A stretch of DNA of 64,000 nucleotides from Pollenia angustigena (GCA_930367215.1 OV884059.1:156176511-156240510); one strand, 5' to 3'. Positions 45,932-57,843 are shown, counted from the stretch's first letter. Numbers and translations: made by a program. Notes: generated by a model not told the origin, from the sequence alone.

Positions 45932-46440
45932 TTAAAATAAACTAGTCTTTTTAAATAAGCAATTTATGATTTCCTTGTGATGAAAATTAAGATAGTACAG
46001 TCTATGTTCAGTTGTCATTGTTGATCTGAGCCATATTTTTATTCGACGAAGTGTAGGAAATGACCTCTCGCTCGTGGCATTACTGACGAGGAGTGAAACG
46101 AAAATTTTAAATATTTTTCTTCGATTTGGGTAGATATCTTCATCACAGTTTATTAAAGCAAATTCAACTTTATCTGATAGATTTTCAGATATTTTCCATG
46201 TTTGTTCAGGCTCAAGTTTAGATCTTAGTAGGTGTTTATCTCGAGTTGTGGTTTTAAAAGTTTTGTATGTATCTGTATATGACTTGATTACACTTTGAGG
46301 TAGAAGTTTTGGTATGTTCAATACATTAAGGATATCTATTGGAAAGGTGTTTTGAGATCTTCAAAAATAAATTCAATAAGAGGAATGAAACCTACAACTC
46401 GGTAGAAATCTTCAACATTTTGGATGTGATTATTTCGTTC
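45932..46440 (-). pseudogene. hAT transposase, C-terminal part (downstream of insertion L)
   Basis: The minus-strand frame 46321-45932 ends with VSLLVSNATSERSFPTLRRI then KIWLRSTMTTEHRL, the hAT C-terminal dimerisation motif (A-T/N-S-E-R-S-F-S-x-L-R-R-I-K). Just upstream, in another frame, QNVEDFYRVVGFIPLIEF continues the same family (ZMYM/THAP12-like hAT proteins). The gene's 5' half lies at 50160-50930 on the far side of element L. Frameshifts make it dead. Confidence 0.85.
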
Positions 46441-46603
46441 AAATCTTGTCTTTTAGATTAGAACCTCGCGTTTAAATAAACGCAAATAACTTAAACTTTT
46501 TCAAAAATCACTTTAAATTGTTCTTCGGCTTTATTTCTTTTTTCTTCAAGGCACATGATTAAAGTTTTTATAAGGCTTGATCCTTTTTGAAGATTTATAT
46601 AGT

Positions 46604-49600
46604 TAAGGCGTGTCGATTTTGGGAGAAAAAATATTTTTCCCGATTTTGGCAAATGAGGGGGTCCAAAAATATGCCTTCTGATGTGTTTTATCCTAATTAG
46701 AAAGGTTTTTGCGTATTGATAAACATTTAGCTTGGTAAATTTGCGTTTGATAAAAATGTATATTGAAATTTCTGAAAAAAGTGATTACTTGTTATAAACT
46801 TCAAAAAAATGTTGCTTAAATGAACTTAAACCATTTTATTTATACATATATTTTCTTTATTAAAAAACAGTAAAAAACATTAAAAAACATTTAAAGAGAT
46901 TAAACCAACAATATTCATTAAATCTTGCTTCGATTCATTCCTAGACATCATTGTTCTGCTTGCTTCCTGACCTCTAGTGAATCCATCCCGTTTTACATGA
47001 GTGTACACTTTGGCAGAAGCCTCTGTTGCTTGTTTCACACACCTCTCTATGGACTGTCCATGACATGGCCACTTTGGAACTTGCATTGGCTCTTCAACAA
47101 ACTTTCTTATTTCGGATATTTTAAGTTTACACGTAAGCGGAGGTTCATAAACTTTTTCTTTATCTGACCAGTCTATAAGTTCTAACAGGGATGTTGCATT
47201 TAAATTTATTGCAGCTGTTATCCTGGGCCGAACAGATAGATCCCCTAGTGTATCATCATCGCCATTCCTTATCTCAATTATTTTCTGAACCCCTGCCATC
47301 CTTTCTTCTTGATCCTCCGAGCATAAAAGTGTCTGAAGCACCATTTCACTAAATGCAAACCACGATGAACGTTTGATTGTTGGAAAAATAATATCGGCTA
47401 CTGCCTTCTCCTGAGATCTTAGGAGCTTCAATTGAAGAAGAATGTGACGAGGTCCTTACACCCAAGAGAATTTCGATTTAATTGTAAACCAGCAGGGATA
47501 GTAAACACCGACAATGAATTCCACAAGAAGTTGTAACGTCTTCAAGTTACTGCCTTTAAGGCCATGTTTTGAAACCCATATGCGACAAATCCTATTTGCA
47601 GTTGTTAACCACCGAGAGTGGCTTACTGGGCCAATTTCTAAGAGTGCCAGATCGGTTGGAAGTGTACCATTTATTATGGCCTGGGTTATCCTGTACCCAT
47701 AAGCCTGATCTGTAGAGAGATCTCTGACAATATCATCATTCAATGAAGCCAAAGGCTCTGGAAAGGATAATCTGACAAATGAGGGATTGATTTCAAGTTC
47801 AGTTGCAGTATCAAGCATGTTGCCAATCGTTCCACTCCACTTGTTGTTGGATAAAGTTTTTCCATCCAACTGTGTGATCAAGTGCCGCAGAGGTAACTCA
47901 TTAGTATGAAGAGCACAAACCAGCCAGATGAGTTTACGATTCCGTTTTGCCTCAACCCAATGCATGACTCCTCCTTGCCAACCAGTGTTTACATTGGTTG
48001 AGTCACCACCAATAGCCTGTAAACTTGTATCAATGCTGTGTTTCTTAAGGAATTCGACAAGATGGTTAGCAATAACTTCAGCCGATTTTCATTTTGTTAC
48101 GTCTTTCTTTGGAGTAAAATGGCAAAGATACCTTCCGCCCACTGCAAACAGTGTAATGCTCTTCTTTCACAATGCTTGGAAATTGATGACTTGAGTTATC
48201 TGCTTTTAACAGAACTTTAGTTGAATCTTTGCGTCGATCAAAGAAAATACATTTAATACTGCCTGTTTGGCATCGATCATGAAATTCTTCATCAAGCAAT
48301 TTTATAACTTTTTCTTGTGCCCTTTTTACTTTACTGTGATCAACCACAAGTCTCCTATCACCTTCTGTTATTAAGCCAGCATCTAAAAAAGCAGCTGTTG
48401 TAATGGCAGCTGTAGCACGTAGGCCGACACCATACCTAATACTTTGCAATGCAACATTGCGCAATTGTAATGTATTATAATCACTTGTTCTTGAAGTAGA
48501 AGGGACATCAAAATCATCACATGAAATATGAAAATGTTCTTCAGATTCTTCACGCCAAGCACCAGTTGACTCATCACCATCTTCGGAGGAAATAAATTCA
48601 GTTGTTTGTACTGTTAACTCTTTTTTCTTTTTCTGCTGATATTCCGAAATTCTTCGTAAATCATCTTCTTGCCTCTTCTGTTTCTTAATTTGTATTCTGT
48701 GATCACATAAATCCGGTAATCCAATTTGATGCTGTCCGACAGATCCAATCTTCTCTCTTTGACCCTTAATAAACACTAGTTCTTTGATAGGAATCTTCAT
48801 ACTCTTAGAACAAGAGCAGGAGATGTGGACTTCATATTTACAGCCAGCTCCCCCTGGACATTTACCCTCGAATTCTGAACATAGCTTAATCTGACACTTG
48901 CAATTAAGTATGTCAAATAGCTTGTCTAATGTTGCTATGAAAGCCTCTTTCACTTCCAGTTTTCCTCTGCCAAGTGATATGTTTTTGGCCTTTTCCCAGT
49001 TTTCCTCTATCTTCTTCAGAACTGTGACTCTCGAATTTAAAATTGGTACCACAAAACAACTGTTTGCTAGCTCCCACTTTTCGAGAACTTTAAAATAAGT
49101 ATCCTTGGCAACAGTAGCTGCTGGGTAATTTCTGACATTCTCTCCACTTTGCTCTCTTAGCAGAAGTCCATATCTTAGAACATCACGAAGGGTTGGGAGT
49201 TCTGACGGCAGCATTTCTCGACCAGTTCCAATAAAGTTACTCATGTGAGTGGAAGTTGCCAGTCTTGTCTTTCTTTTACTAGTTATGGTCATCACAGTTT
49301 AAAGAAAAGAAAAAACACTTTATGTACACACGTTTCAAATTTCACTTAAACACTGCCGAAATATGACTACGCGTTTCAAATTTAACACACTAATAAACAA
49401 TAAAAATTACATAAGTAACATGGGATTCCCCTTTTTGACTATGTGGAAGCCAAATAATAGCTACAAAGAAAATTTTTCAGTGTTAAAGCAAGCAAAAAAT
49501 AAAAACGCCATGCAATGTATTAAAAACGCTGTATTTCCTTGAATGAGCTTTTTTTGCTAAAGTTGTTCCGTACTCATATACATAAATTTCGAAAGAAAAA

Positions 49601-50151
49601 CAAATAAAATTTTTGTCAAAAGACAAATAAATAAAAGTTTGATTTAATATTTCATACAAATAATAAGTACTTAAGACAATTATAGTAAGTACGATATGAT
49701 TCAATTTTAAGGACACTTAAAGGGGAAGACATACATATATAGAATTCGGACACTTAAAACAGGTGACATTTATTTTTTTTACTGTAATTAAAACTTTTTG
49801 GCTGATTTTATTATGCCAATTTATGTCTATCCGGTGCTAAATCTGAAAGATATTATATGTTACTGCACTGGTATCCAAATTTTAATAAATACAAATAGTT
49901 TAGTTTATATATATATATATTCTTAACATTAGAGCAGTAAAATAGATAGAAATAATGATAGACAGAAAGAGAGTTTGCTGAGAATTTTAAATGAAACGTG
50001 AAAATATCTCGAATTTGAAGTAGCTATTTACCGAGCAAACCAATAAAATTGCTTGTTCTTGTAAATATAATTGTGAATAACTTACCAAAACACAACTTTT
50101 TGACACCCCTCATTTTTGGATATAGAAAGTAAAAAAGATCGACACGCCTTA
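46604..50151 (-). mobile_element. element L: uncharacterised transposon, 9-bp TSD TTATATAGT
   Basis: The ends are TAAGGCGTGTCGAT and its inverse. A perfect 9-bp TSD TTATATAGT lies at 46595-46603 and 50152-50160. One minus-strand gene (46880-49295) fills most of it; about 860 bp of 5' and 280 bp of 3' flank are non-coding. It sits inside a dead hAT gene whose reading is found on both sides. The 9-bp TSD recalls Mutator-like elements, but the protein has no MULE features I recognise. Few lesions, so relatively young. Confidence 0.92.
46880..49295 (-). pseudogene. putative DDE-type transposase of element L, family unassigned
   Basis: About 800 codons read from ATG at 49295. The first 405 residues are open: a leading region, then a Cys-rich cluster (C132, C134, C139, C146, C152, C160, C162: CKC..C..C..C..CSC), a charged linker (200-225), then LRNVALQSIRYGVGLRATAA and IKCIFFDRRKD with D353. 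A frameshift near 48150 and a stop near 48090 follow. The next segment has LQAIGGDSTNVNTGWQGG (near 48010), LIWLVCALHTNELPLRHL, and IGPVSHSRWLTTANRICRIW. An in-frame stop at about 47456 precedes the last 184 residues (QSIERCVKQATEASAKVY). D353 and the GGDST Asp look like RNase H-fold acids; the Glu is unknown. Position between intact TIRs supports a transposase. Similar proteins are, as far as I recall, annotated only as uncharacterised in arthropods. Confidence 0.7.
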
Positions 50152-50159
50152 TTATATAG

Positions 50160-50930
50160 TGCTTTTGTAAAATGATACTACGCGGCTGTGTTACAATAAG
50201 TATCATACTTAATATGTTTATTTCGCAAATAAATTCTAAAGTTCTAAGTGAGTTCCTTAATATAAGGCTTTTGATGAAGTATCTCTACCTTTCCACTCAG
50301 ATATTTTTTCCAAAGCTTCTACTATATGATGTACACTTGTTGCAAAGTGCAAAGCTGAGTCGTGACGGTCCATCCATCTTGTCTCGCATAATGTAGAGAG
50401 TTTTGCTCCCAAATACTTAACTAAAACTGTGTTTTTCCTGGGATAATTACATATGTATATTAAAAAAAAATTTGTCGTTTCTTTAACAAATGATACAACT
50501 CTTGTATTAGTGGCACTTTATTGCTTTTAGAAATTGGGTTGTTTGATTTATGGGAATAGCAAGGCGTTTGTTTCGCATTTGTCGTGGTTTCCAGAATTTT
50601 TTAACAGCTCCATTTTCCGCTGACATCAAAGGACACCCATCAGTTCCAACTCCTACACAATGTTTTAGGTCAAGACCAAAATTTGTCAAAGTCTTAAGAG
50701 CTATGGATGATAGTGCCTTCGCATCAATTGACACATCAGCGTCATTATCAATATCCTGTAAAGGCTCTTCAAATGCGTTTACAACAAAGCCTAAAATTCT
50801 TCCCTAACAACTTTTTGTTGTAAGTTGAAATATTTTAAAGATAAGGAAATCTGGCTTTTCCCCATACAAATCCGTGCTTTCGTCAAAAATTATCGAATAT
50901 AATTTTGATTCATATAACACATATACATAA
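50160..50930 (-). pseudogene. hAT transposase, N-terminal/catalytic part (upstream of insertion L)
   Basis: Reading from 50930 down: LYESKLYSIIFDESTDLYGE (first catalytic Asp, D-E-S-T-D), a frameshift near 50800, FVVNAFEEPLQDIDND, then LTNFGLDLKHCVGVGTDGCP (second Asp, G-T-D-G), and near 50395-50290 LCETRWMDRHDSALHF then SVHHIVEALEKISEW (the C..R-W conserved block). Together with 45932-46440 it forms one ZMYM-like hAT transposase gene, split by element L. Confidence 0.85.
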
Positions 50931-51703
50931 ATATTGCATATGGGCATTTCCATGTCATCATACGTGACATTTGTACGCCTTCAGAGAGATAGAAATTTTG
51001 CAAAAATAGTATTAACTGGAAAATTTTTTGTATCATTATGTTTCATTTAGAGGGAACTATATATGAAAAAAAAATTTTCAAATTCGGAACCTTGTTGTCC
51101 AAAATATCGGGCAAAATAAGGGCATATCGTACGTGACATAAAACGGAAGTGATATTTGGGTGAATGTAAAAAAAATACGAAAATCTGCGAATTGTGGGAG
51201 GTTTTTCTCCTTTTTTTAATTTCATACATTAAACCACATATTTTTTCTTTATAATCCGTAATTGGAAAAAAATTATTTTTTTGGATGGTTTTATAATGAG
51301 CAAAATGTAATATCGTTCGTGACATACCGTACGTGACAGATTTTTTTTATAAAATATAAATATATGTATATAAAAACTTAAAGCAAACAAGTAAGAAAGT
51401 ATAGTCAGTCAAGCCAGTCCATATGATACCCTACACTATAATATTAAAAAAAAAAATTTTTTTAAAATGTGTACCCTACTTGGAGCCCGTGGCCAATCAA
51501 GAGCGCCAGAACAGAATTATGCTATGAGGTTAATAATTATATAAAAGTTATTTGTGCCGAATATTAGAAAGTTAAGAAGGTAAAAAAAAAACTAATACAG
51601 TCAAATAAATTTTTTTTAAATAGCGCAGACTTAGCTATATCCATGAAAAATGGATATATACCGATTTCTTAAAAACTTGAGCCAATCTGACACTTCCAAA
51701 TGT
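50931..51703. repeat. repeat-rich non-coding stretch
   Basis: Four copies of (G/C)GTACGTGACAT-like words (50960, 51125, 51315, 51331). The dispersed-repeat end 'acaagtaagaaagtatagtc' lies at 51388-51440, inverted relative to 2860-2905. No coding region supported. Confidence 0.55.
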
Positions 51704-51782
51704 ACTTTCGCACTCAGGGGACTCCCCCCTAATAGGTAGTTTGAAAAGTATTCATCGAAGTTCATTTTTTCGAATATCACAG

Positions 51783-52488
51783 TTTAATTAGAGATGGGAC
51801 TTTTGTTTTTGTCAGATTTTCGATAGCTAGTAGACGTCGACACAAAGTTCTTATAAAAATCAACGCATGTTTATAAGAAAAAGTATTGTATTTAATGATT
51901 ATCTTATTTTCGTTAAGTATTGTAGGGTACTAGAAGTAAATTTAAGAAAATTTTAATTTACGGAATACATATAAGGGAAGTTTGGATACTTTATAAATAC
52001 ATACATACCTTTATAAGCAAATAAAGTTTTTATTTTGATTGGAAACAGTTTCATTTTAATTTCCTACAAATGTTGTCCATCCTAATATACATAAGTATAT
52101 CCTACCTATATGAATCTTATAATGTCTTTGACCGCAGTTAATTTCCGTCTTTTTTTATTGCATTGAACGTGTCATTATGTCTGTCTATACACACTTTTTG
52201 TTGTATAGGATACACAAAGTATCCTATGTACATATTTATGTATAATTTAAAACAAATCAACTGAAAAACAATTTAAAAAAATATGCAAACATAATTACAT
52301 AAAAAAACAAACTATAAAAATAAAAGTGAAAAACAAAACATTTCTTTGCATTTAAGTTTTAATTTCACTTGAAAAAAATTCTTTGCATTTTTATTTTTAT
52401 TTTATATTAGCTCTTTGCTTTGTGCCTACATATAAATAAAGAAGAAAAAAAAAATCGAATTTTCATGACCCTGAAACGCAGTGATGTC
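51783..52488. other. gene-free A+T-rich stretch
   Basis: ACATA simple repeats near 51990-52010 and long A runs. No element ends seen. Confidence 0.45.
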
Positions 52489-52689
52489 AGATTAGGGGAT
52501 TTATCCCCAAATTGGGGATTTAATTTTGAAAAAGGGGATAAAAACTTTGATTTGGGGATTTTGTTGGGATTTTTCCCTTATTTTTATTTTTTTATTTAGC
52601 AACAAAAAGAACTTTTGAAATAAAAATTTATGACTGGTAAGTCTATTAATTAGTATATCATAATATTTTTCATGTTGAGTAGGTGCAGT

Positions 52690-53520
52690 AGGGTGGCTAC
52701 AAGAAATCAATGTTGGCGCAACTCCCTTATATGTGCCAATAGCATAGAAAATGCGATTGACAAAGTTTTAGCCCAATCAGATAACGCTAACATGTGCCTC
52801 ATTGAGAATAAATTAAGGAAAAACAGCGAACCGAAACCGTTCATTCTAGGAACCTGAGTCGAGTCTTGTTTTATAGGAAATTGTATTCTTGTTAATTTTG
52901 ATATTGATAGTTTTGTTCCTTATACCAATAGATAAAGTGATATTTAGCATTAATTAAGGACAAAGAAATACGAATTTTAGTGAAAAATCAGTGTTTTCCC
53001 CTAATTTATGCTCAATGAGGCACGTGTTGGCGTTATCCTATTGGGCTTAAACTTTGTCAATCGGATTTTCTTGGCTATTGGCACATTTAAGAGGGTAGCA
53101 CCAACAGATAGCCACCCTAATAGGGTGGTTACCAGAAATCAGTGCTGGATTTTCCGTCGGGCCAACCACATAATATGTGCCAATAGGATAGAAAATGAGA
53201 TTGATGAAGTTTCAACCCAATCGGATAACGCTAACATGTGTCTCATAGCCCATTAATTAAGAAAACAGCGATTTTTCAATAAAATTCGTATTTCTTTATC
53301 TTTATAACCGAAACCATTCATTCTAGGGTCTTGTTTGATAGGAAATTTTATTCTTATTAATTTTGACTTTGATAGTTTTGTTTCTTTTACCAATAGATAA
53401 AGAGATATTTAGCATTAAATAAGGACAAAGAAATACGATTGACAAAGTTTAAGCCCAATCGGATAACGCCAACACGTGCCTCATTGAGCATAAATTAGGG
53501 AAAAACAGTGATTTTTCACT
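52690..53520. repeat. alternating copies of a ~95-bp unit with TAGGGTGG ends
   Basis: The unit 'gtgccaatag.atagaaaatg' to 'cattgag.ataaatta.gg' occurs forward (52734), inverted (52990-53083), forward (53176) and forward truncated (53437). TAGGGTGGCTAC / TAGCCACCCTA bound the first pair at 52690 and about 53121. A further inverted piece lies at 54755-54840. The ORFs here are shadows of the repeats. Confidence 0.8.
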
Positions 53521-53596
53521 AAAATTCGTATTTCTTTGTCCTTAATTAATGCTAAATATCACTTTATCTATTGGTATAAATAACAAAACTATCAAT

Positions 53597-54742
53597 CACC
53601 CCCAGGGTTGTCAGATTTTTTTTGAGCTCCATCGCCAAACCGGATGCCAGAAATCGCCAAACCTCGATTTTGTTCAGTTTTTGTGAAATTTTCTTTTTTT
53701 TTTAATTAAATTTTGCATACAAAAAACGCTAGTATAATTTTTCAGTCAAAAATCGCCAAAAACTTAGAAAAAATACAAAAATATCGCCGAAGTAAATTTT
53801 GTTTTGTTTCTGTAATTTTTTTTAAATAACATAAAATGGAGATCATATAGGTATTCAGTTAAAAACTTAAATTAAGTACACAAGTCTATAAGATCGTACA
53901 CTTCAGCCTCACCGATTTCATTACTGGAGTTTTGACCTTCATACTATTCAAATTACATACATACTATTAGAATTAAATAGTGACTGAATATAAAATTCAC
54001 TTAATATGTTTTTTAAAATAGTAATGATAACAAAAAAATGACAAGTTATTAAACAAAATTGCCGAAATAATATAAATGGTAATAATAGCCAAGTTAATCG
54101 CCAGTTATATCAGAAATCGCCATAAAAGTCGCCAGTCGCCAAATGGGAAATCCCACCGCCAAACACGTTTCAAAATCGCCACGTTTGGCGAGAAATCGCC
54201 ATATCTGACAGCCCTGATCACCCCTATCGCAAACAACTACTCCCATGAAAATATTCCCATATTTTTTTATTTCGTATTGTGAATGATTCCCATAACAAAT
54301 TTTTTGGGAATGAATTCCCAAACTTAAAAAATTTGGCATTGCCAATGTTTACTCCCGCGAATTTTTTTACTAAATAAATTCCCAACAAGTGTTGATGTGA
54401 ACGAGAAGGGAACATATAAATTTTAATTTGTATTCTTAAGTAGGACTAAATGAAACTACTTCTTCCTTTTATTGAAGGAGTGTACATAAAGAAAATGAAG
54501 ATAAACACTATTCATTATTTATTTTATTATATTTTTATTAGTATTTTATTTTGTATCTTTTTCTTTCACAATACAAGCACTGACAAGTGACTCACAATAG
54601 AGACTTTTGTTTACAAACCACTGACAAATAATTCACAATAGAAATTTTTACTCCCAAAATATTTGCGATACCGATTTGTTGGGGATGGGAGCTTAGGTTT
54701 GATCCCATATATCATATTCCCATAACATTCGCGATAAGGGTG
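53597..54742. mobile_element. MITE Q, CACCCYTATCG family, split by O
   Basis: With O removed it starts CACCCCTATCGCAAACAA and ends TTCGCGATAAGGGTG, flanked by AAT on both sides. The interior shares 'actcccatgaaaa' and 'gaattccca' words with 19044-19716. Confidence 0.75.
53603..54216. mobile_element. hAT-type MITE O (CAGGGYTGTCAGAT), TSD ATCACCCC
   Basis: The ends are CAGGGTTGTCAGAT and ATCTGACAGCCCTG. A perfect 8-bp TSD ATCACCCC lies at 53595-53602 and 54217-54224. At least ten TCGCCA(A) words cluster near both ends, a likely array of transposase-binding sites. The TSD lies within the terminus of MITE Q. Confidence 0.94.
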
Positions 54743-55778
54743 AATATCAAAATTAATAAGAAGAAAATTTTCTATAAAACAAGACTCGACTCAGGTTCCT
54801 CGAATGAACGGTTTCGGTTATAAAGACAAAGAAATACGTAAAAGTAAAGGTATGTTTTTATATCTAAAAAGTTTTTGCAACAAATGTTAAAGGGTTTCCC
54901 AACAAATCTAAAAGTGCTTAAGACTTGCAATCATTTTGCTCCAAATATATGCTGTAACCCATTAGGACAGCCCAATTAAACTCAAATATAAAAAAATTTC
55001 GACCAGTTATGAATATCAATCTTTCAACAGATATTAAATCATACTGGAGAAAACCGGCGTTTGTTAAGTAGAAGGATTTTTTTGCTCAAAAATAAAATAC
55101 GTTGAGCTCATGTTAGGCAGAAGTTTATTAATATCAAGATGCCGCAGGATAACGGACATTTGAAGATTTAGCCAAGCTGTAAATCTTTTTTCTGTACAGC
55201 AAGTAATGCTTGTCTTGAATCGGTTTTTTCACAAGTGAATCAAATTAAAACCAAAATACGAATAAATACACATATAAAAGTAATTACACGATTGAACCAT
55301 CCCCAGAAATGAAAAAAAAAATGAGCAGTATGATAAATTTTATTGTGATTTTTTTGACTGTTTTAATCAACATTTTACATTTGATGTATTTGAAGTAAAA
55401 AAAAAAAAAAAAAAAAAAAATAAATGTACAAACGAAATGCAATACAATTTAAATATTTTATGACAAAATTTAGTGGGAATTTTTGGGGAAACAAATTTAC
55501 AATTTGGGGATAAAATTTTAATAACATCTGACAACACTGCTAAAATAAAACAAAATATGTAAACACAACTAGACAGACAGACATGCTGTTCAATTCAGAG
55601 ATGGAAAATCAAGATTTTATAATAATACTGAATTTCAAAACAGTACCTACTTAGAAGAGGAAAAAATTCCTTTAGAAATTACTTAAACGCTAAAAAATTC
55701 TCTCCTGAGAAAAATTTTACTGAATTAAAAAAACTTCCAATTTAGGAACATACTATTATAACAAATTTAATACAGCAG

Positions 55779-56924
55779 TTGACTGTTAAAGTAAATGGAA
55801 ATATATATTTACGAAAGATTGGCATTAATGAGTCAGTTGACCGTTCACTCGAAATTGATGTTAACTTGCTTAATGAAAATTTTATTAAAATTGCTTATCC
55901 GACTGTTCAGTCCAGTTTTTGTGATGAAAGTTTACCTTTATTTTCATGCAATGAACTTAATTTGCGCACAACTAATTGCCTGTGTGGTTGTTGTTATTTT
56001 TTTTGCAAGAGTGCAACTTATGACGTGAATACCCTTATTAATATTGTTGGAGTAACAAAAACAGGAAATGAATATCCTCCGATTGCGATTCTCCCCTATT
56101 TTTCCAAAGTTTTTGAAAAGTTGTTGCACAAACAAATCTATAACCATGTTAATTAATTCAGACCTCAACGTAGCTGTACTTTAGCTCTTACCGAAGTGAT
56201 GGAGGAAATTCGTAGTAACCAAGATGAGAAAAAATAACGTTTTTGATATAATTGGACCACTCATAGGCTTTTGGTGCTGTTCACCCACCATTCAATCTTG
56301 CGCATGAAATTGTCAAAGTTATTTAAATTTTCTATGTTTGCTGTGGAACTGATGTCGTCGTTCCTTTCAAGTAGATGCCAATTAGTTGCAAATGCCGAAT
56401 CTATATCGTATCCATCCTTGGACCCCTGCTATACTAGTTATATGCGAACGATCTTCCTTTAAATTTAACTTGGCTGAATTACATTACACAAGTTTGTGGT
56501 AAAGTATATGACATGTTGCGAAGTTAATGGGCTACTCAGCACTTTACTCCTCTGCAAGTAAGAATATTACTTGCAAAAACATATCTATTGCCGACTCTTT
56601 TGTACTCATCTGAAATTTTTACTGGTTGTAACACAGATATGAGAAATCTTACCGTAACGTACAACTATATAAACTGTTACATTTTTTTTAAAAAGATTTG
56701 ATCATATAACGCAGCATTCTTGTCGCTTTTGCAATATGTCATTTTAAATTGCATTCACTTCAAAAACTTTAATACAATTACTTCATCTTAACCATGCTTC
56801 TGAATTTCAATACTTTATAATAAGCATACGTCTCTGGAATCATATTCCAAATGATTTGCAAATCACTAGCAACGATATAGGCTTAAGAAAATTACTGAGG
56901 GAATATTTTTTGGAAATTTTTTAA
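55779..56924 (+). pseudogene. LINE reverse transcriptase relic
   Basis: Plus-strand frames with stops read IAILPYFSKVFEKLLHKQIY (RT fingers), then after stops FRPQRSCTLALTEVMEEI, ILRMKLSKLFKFS and SSFLSSRCQLVANAES. Near 56540 come HFTPLQVRILLAKTYLLPTL then LYSSEIFTG. It ends IISIRLWNHIPNDLQI and LRKLLREYFLEIF with a stop at about 56924. The order and the W-N-x-I-P-N-D-L tail fit jockey/LOA-type non-LTR elements. The active-site Y/F-A-D-D region is deleted. Residues before about 56040 are unassigned. Confidence 0.8.
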
Positions 56925-57835
56925 TGTTTTAAATGTAAAATGCCAAATAAAAAATAGGGTTTTGACTTAGTCCGTTTTTAATATTAGTAGCCCCAAGTAT
57001 GCTCTTTAAAATGACATTAAAATCATCTTCGTATGTAAAGTAGTTTTCGAGATATTAAAGAAATAAACTCAGCACACTCGGCTAATTCGCCTAAATTATG
57101 ACATTTTGAATATGACATAACTTTCGAAAAAAAAAATTTTTTAATTTTTTTTCGTTCATATATGTTCCTTAAAAGATAAAAGGAACCTTCTCACCAAATT
57201 TCATTCAAATCGGAAGGGGTCGTGTCCCACTCTTGGTCGATTTGACATGGAATTACCTATAGTATATTTATAGGCCTCTTTACTCATTTTAGTTACCGCT
57301 GGGAAACAAAACCAACACACACATTATCGCATTAAAAAATTTTCCTTTTTGGCAATACCTGAAAAAAAAAAATTTTGATTTTATCCAATATACTGTTCGA
57401 AAGATCTCAGTTTCTTCTTTCCAAATCTAGTAAGAAATTAAAAATCGGATCATTATCAACAAAATTACAGGCTTATAAGTGCGCAAAGGTACAAAAACCG
57501 GTTTTTTACCCGTAAATCCGGATTTTGGAGGTGTCCGGTATGTTTCACTATTGGAATCTTGTTTTGGTCGACAAGCCCTACAAGAAAAATAATATCCGGT
57601 CCCAGGTTTTTCTATTTCATTCAATTTTGTAACACTGTGTAATCACAATAAACTAATGACGGCAGGAATTCATAATGAAAAAACAACCAGCTGATAAATC
57701 AGCCAAAGCATATTCATATGTACAAAAGTTACTTTTGATGTCATGGTACTTTTTTATCAAACTGAAAAAATTATAATAGTACTTAATTTTCCATGGCTGG
57801 TACAAATTATATGTAGGTACATATCTATAGGTATG
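56925..57835. other. repeat-derived non-coding stretch
   Basis: 57000-57255 ends 'ttgacatggaattacc' and has 'tttcattcaaatcggaagg', the same style as the MITE at 6926-7838 but a different family and only one end. The minus-strand frame at 57427-57624 has no known domain. Confidence 0.4.
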
Positions 57836-57843
57836 CTTTTAAC

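Larger units (their letters stand above)
45163..51782 (-). mobile_element. large element M with ~80-bp TIRs
   Basis: 45163-45243 (CTGTGATA ... AACTTCGATGAAT ... CTATTAGGGGGGAGT ... CCCTGAGTGCG) is inverted at about 51704-51782 with ~85 percent identity by eye. It encloses a decayed hAT transposase gene, a foldback and the younger element L. No clean TSD was seen (TTTAAATA versus TTTAATTA near the ends), so the outer boundary and its link to the hAT gene are tentative. Confidence 0.6.
52489..55539. mobile_element. composite element N (CAGTGATGTCAGAT ends)
   Basis: CAGTGATGTCAGATTAGGGG at the left and ATCTGACAACACTG at the right form an imperfect TIR, extended by 'ggggat(a)aa' words. The flanks ctgaaacg and ctaaaata do not match well, so the TSD has decayed or the pairing is wrong. 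It encloses a repeat cluster (52690-53520), element Q (53597-54742) and the hAT MITE O (53603-54216). An A24 run lies at 55397-55420. Confidence 0.55.
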
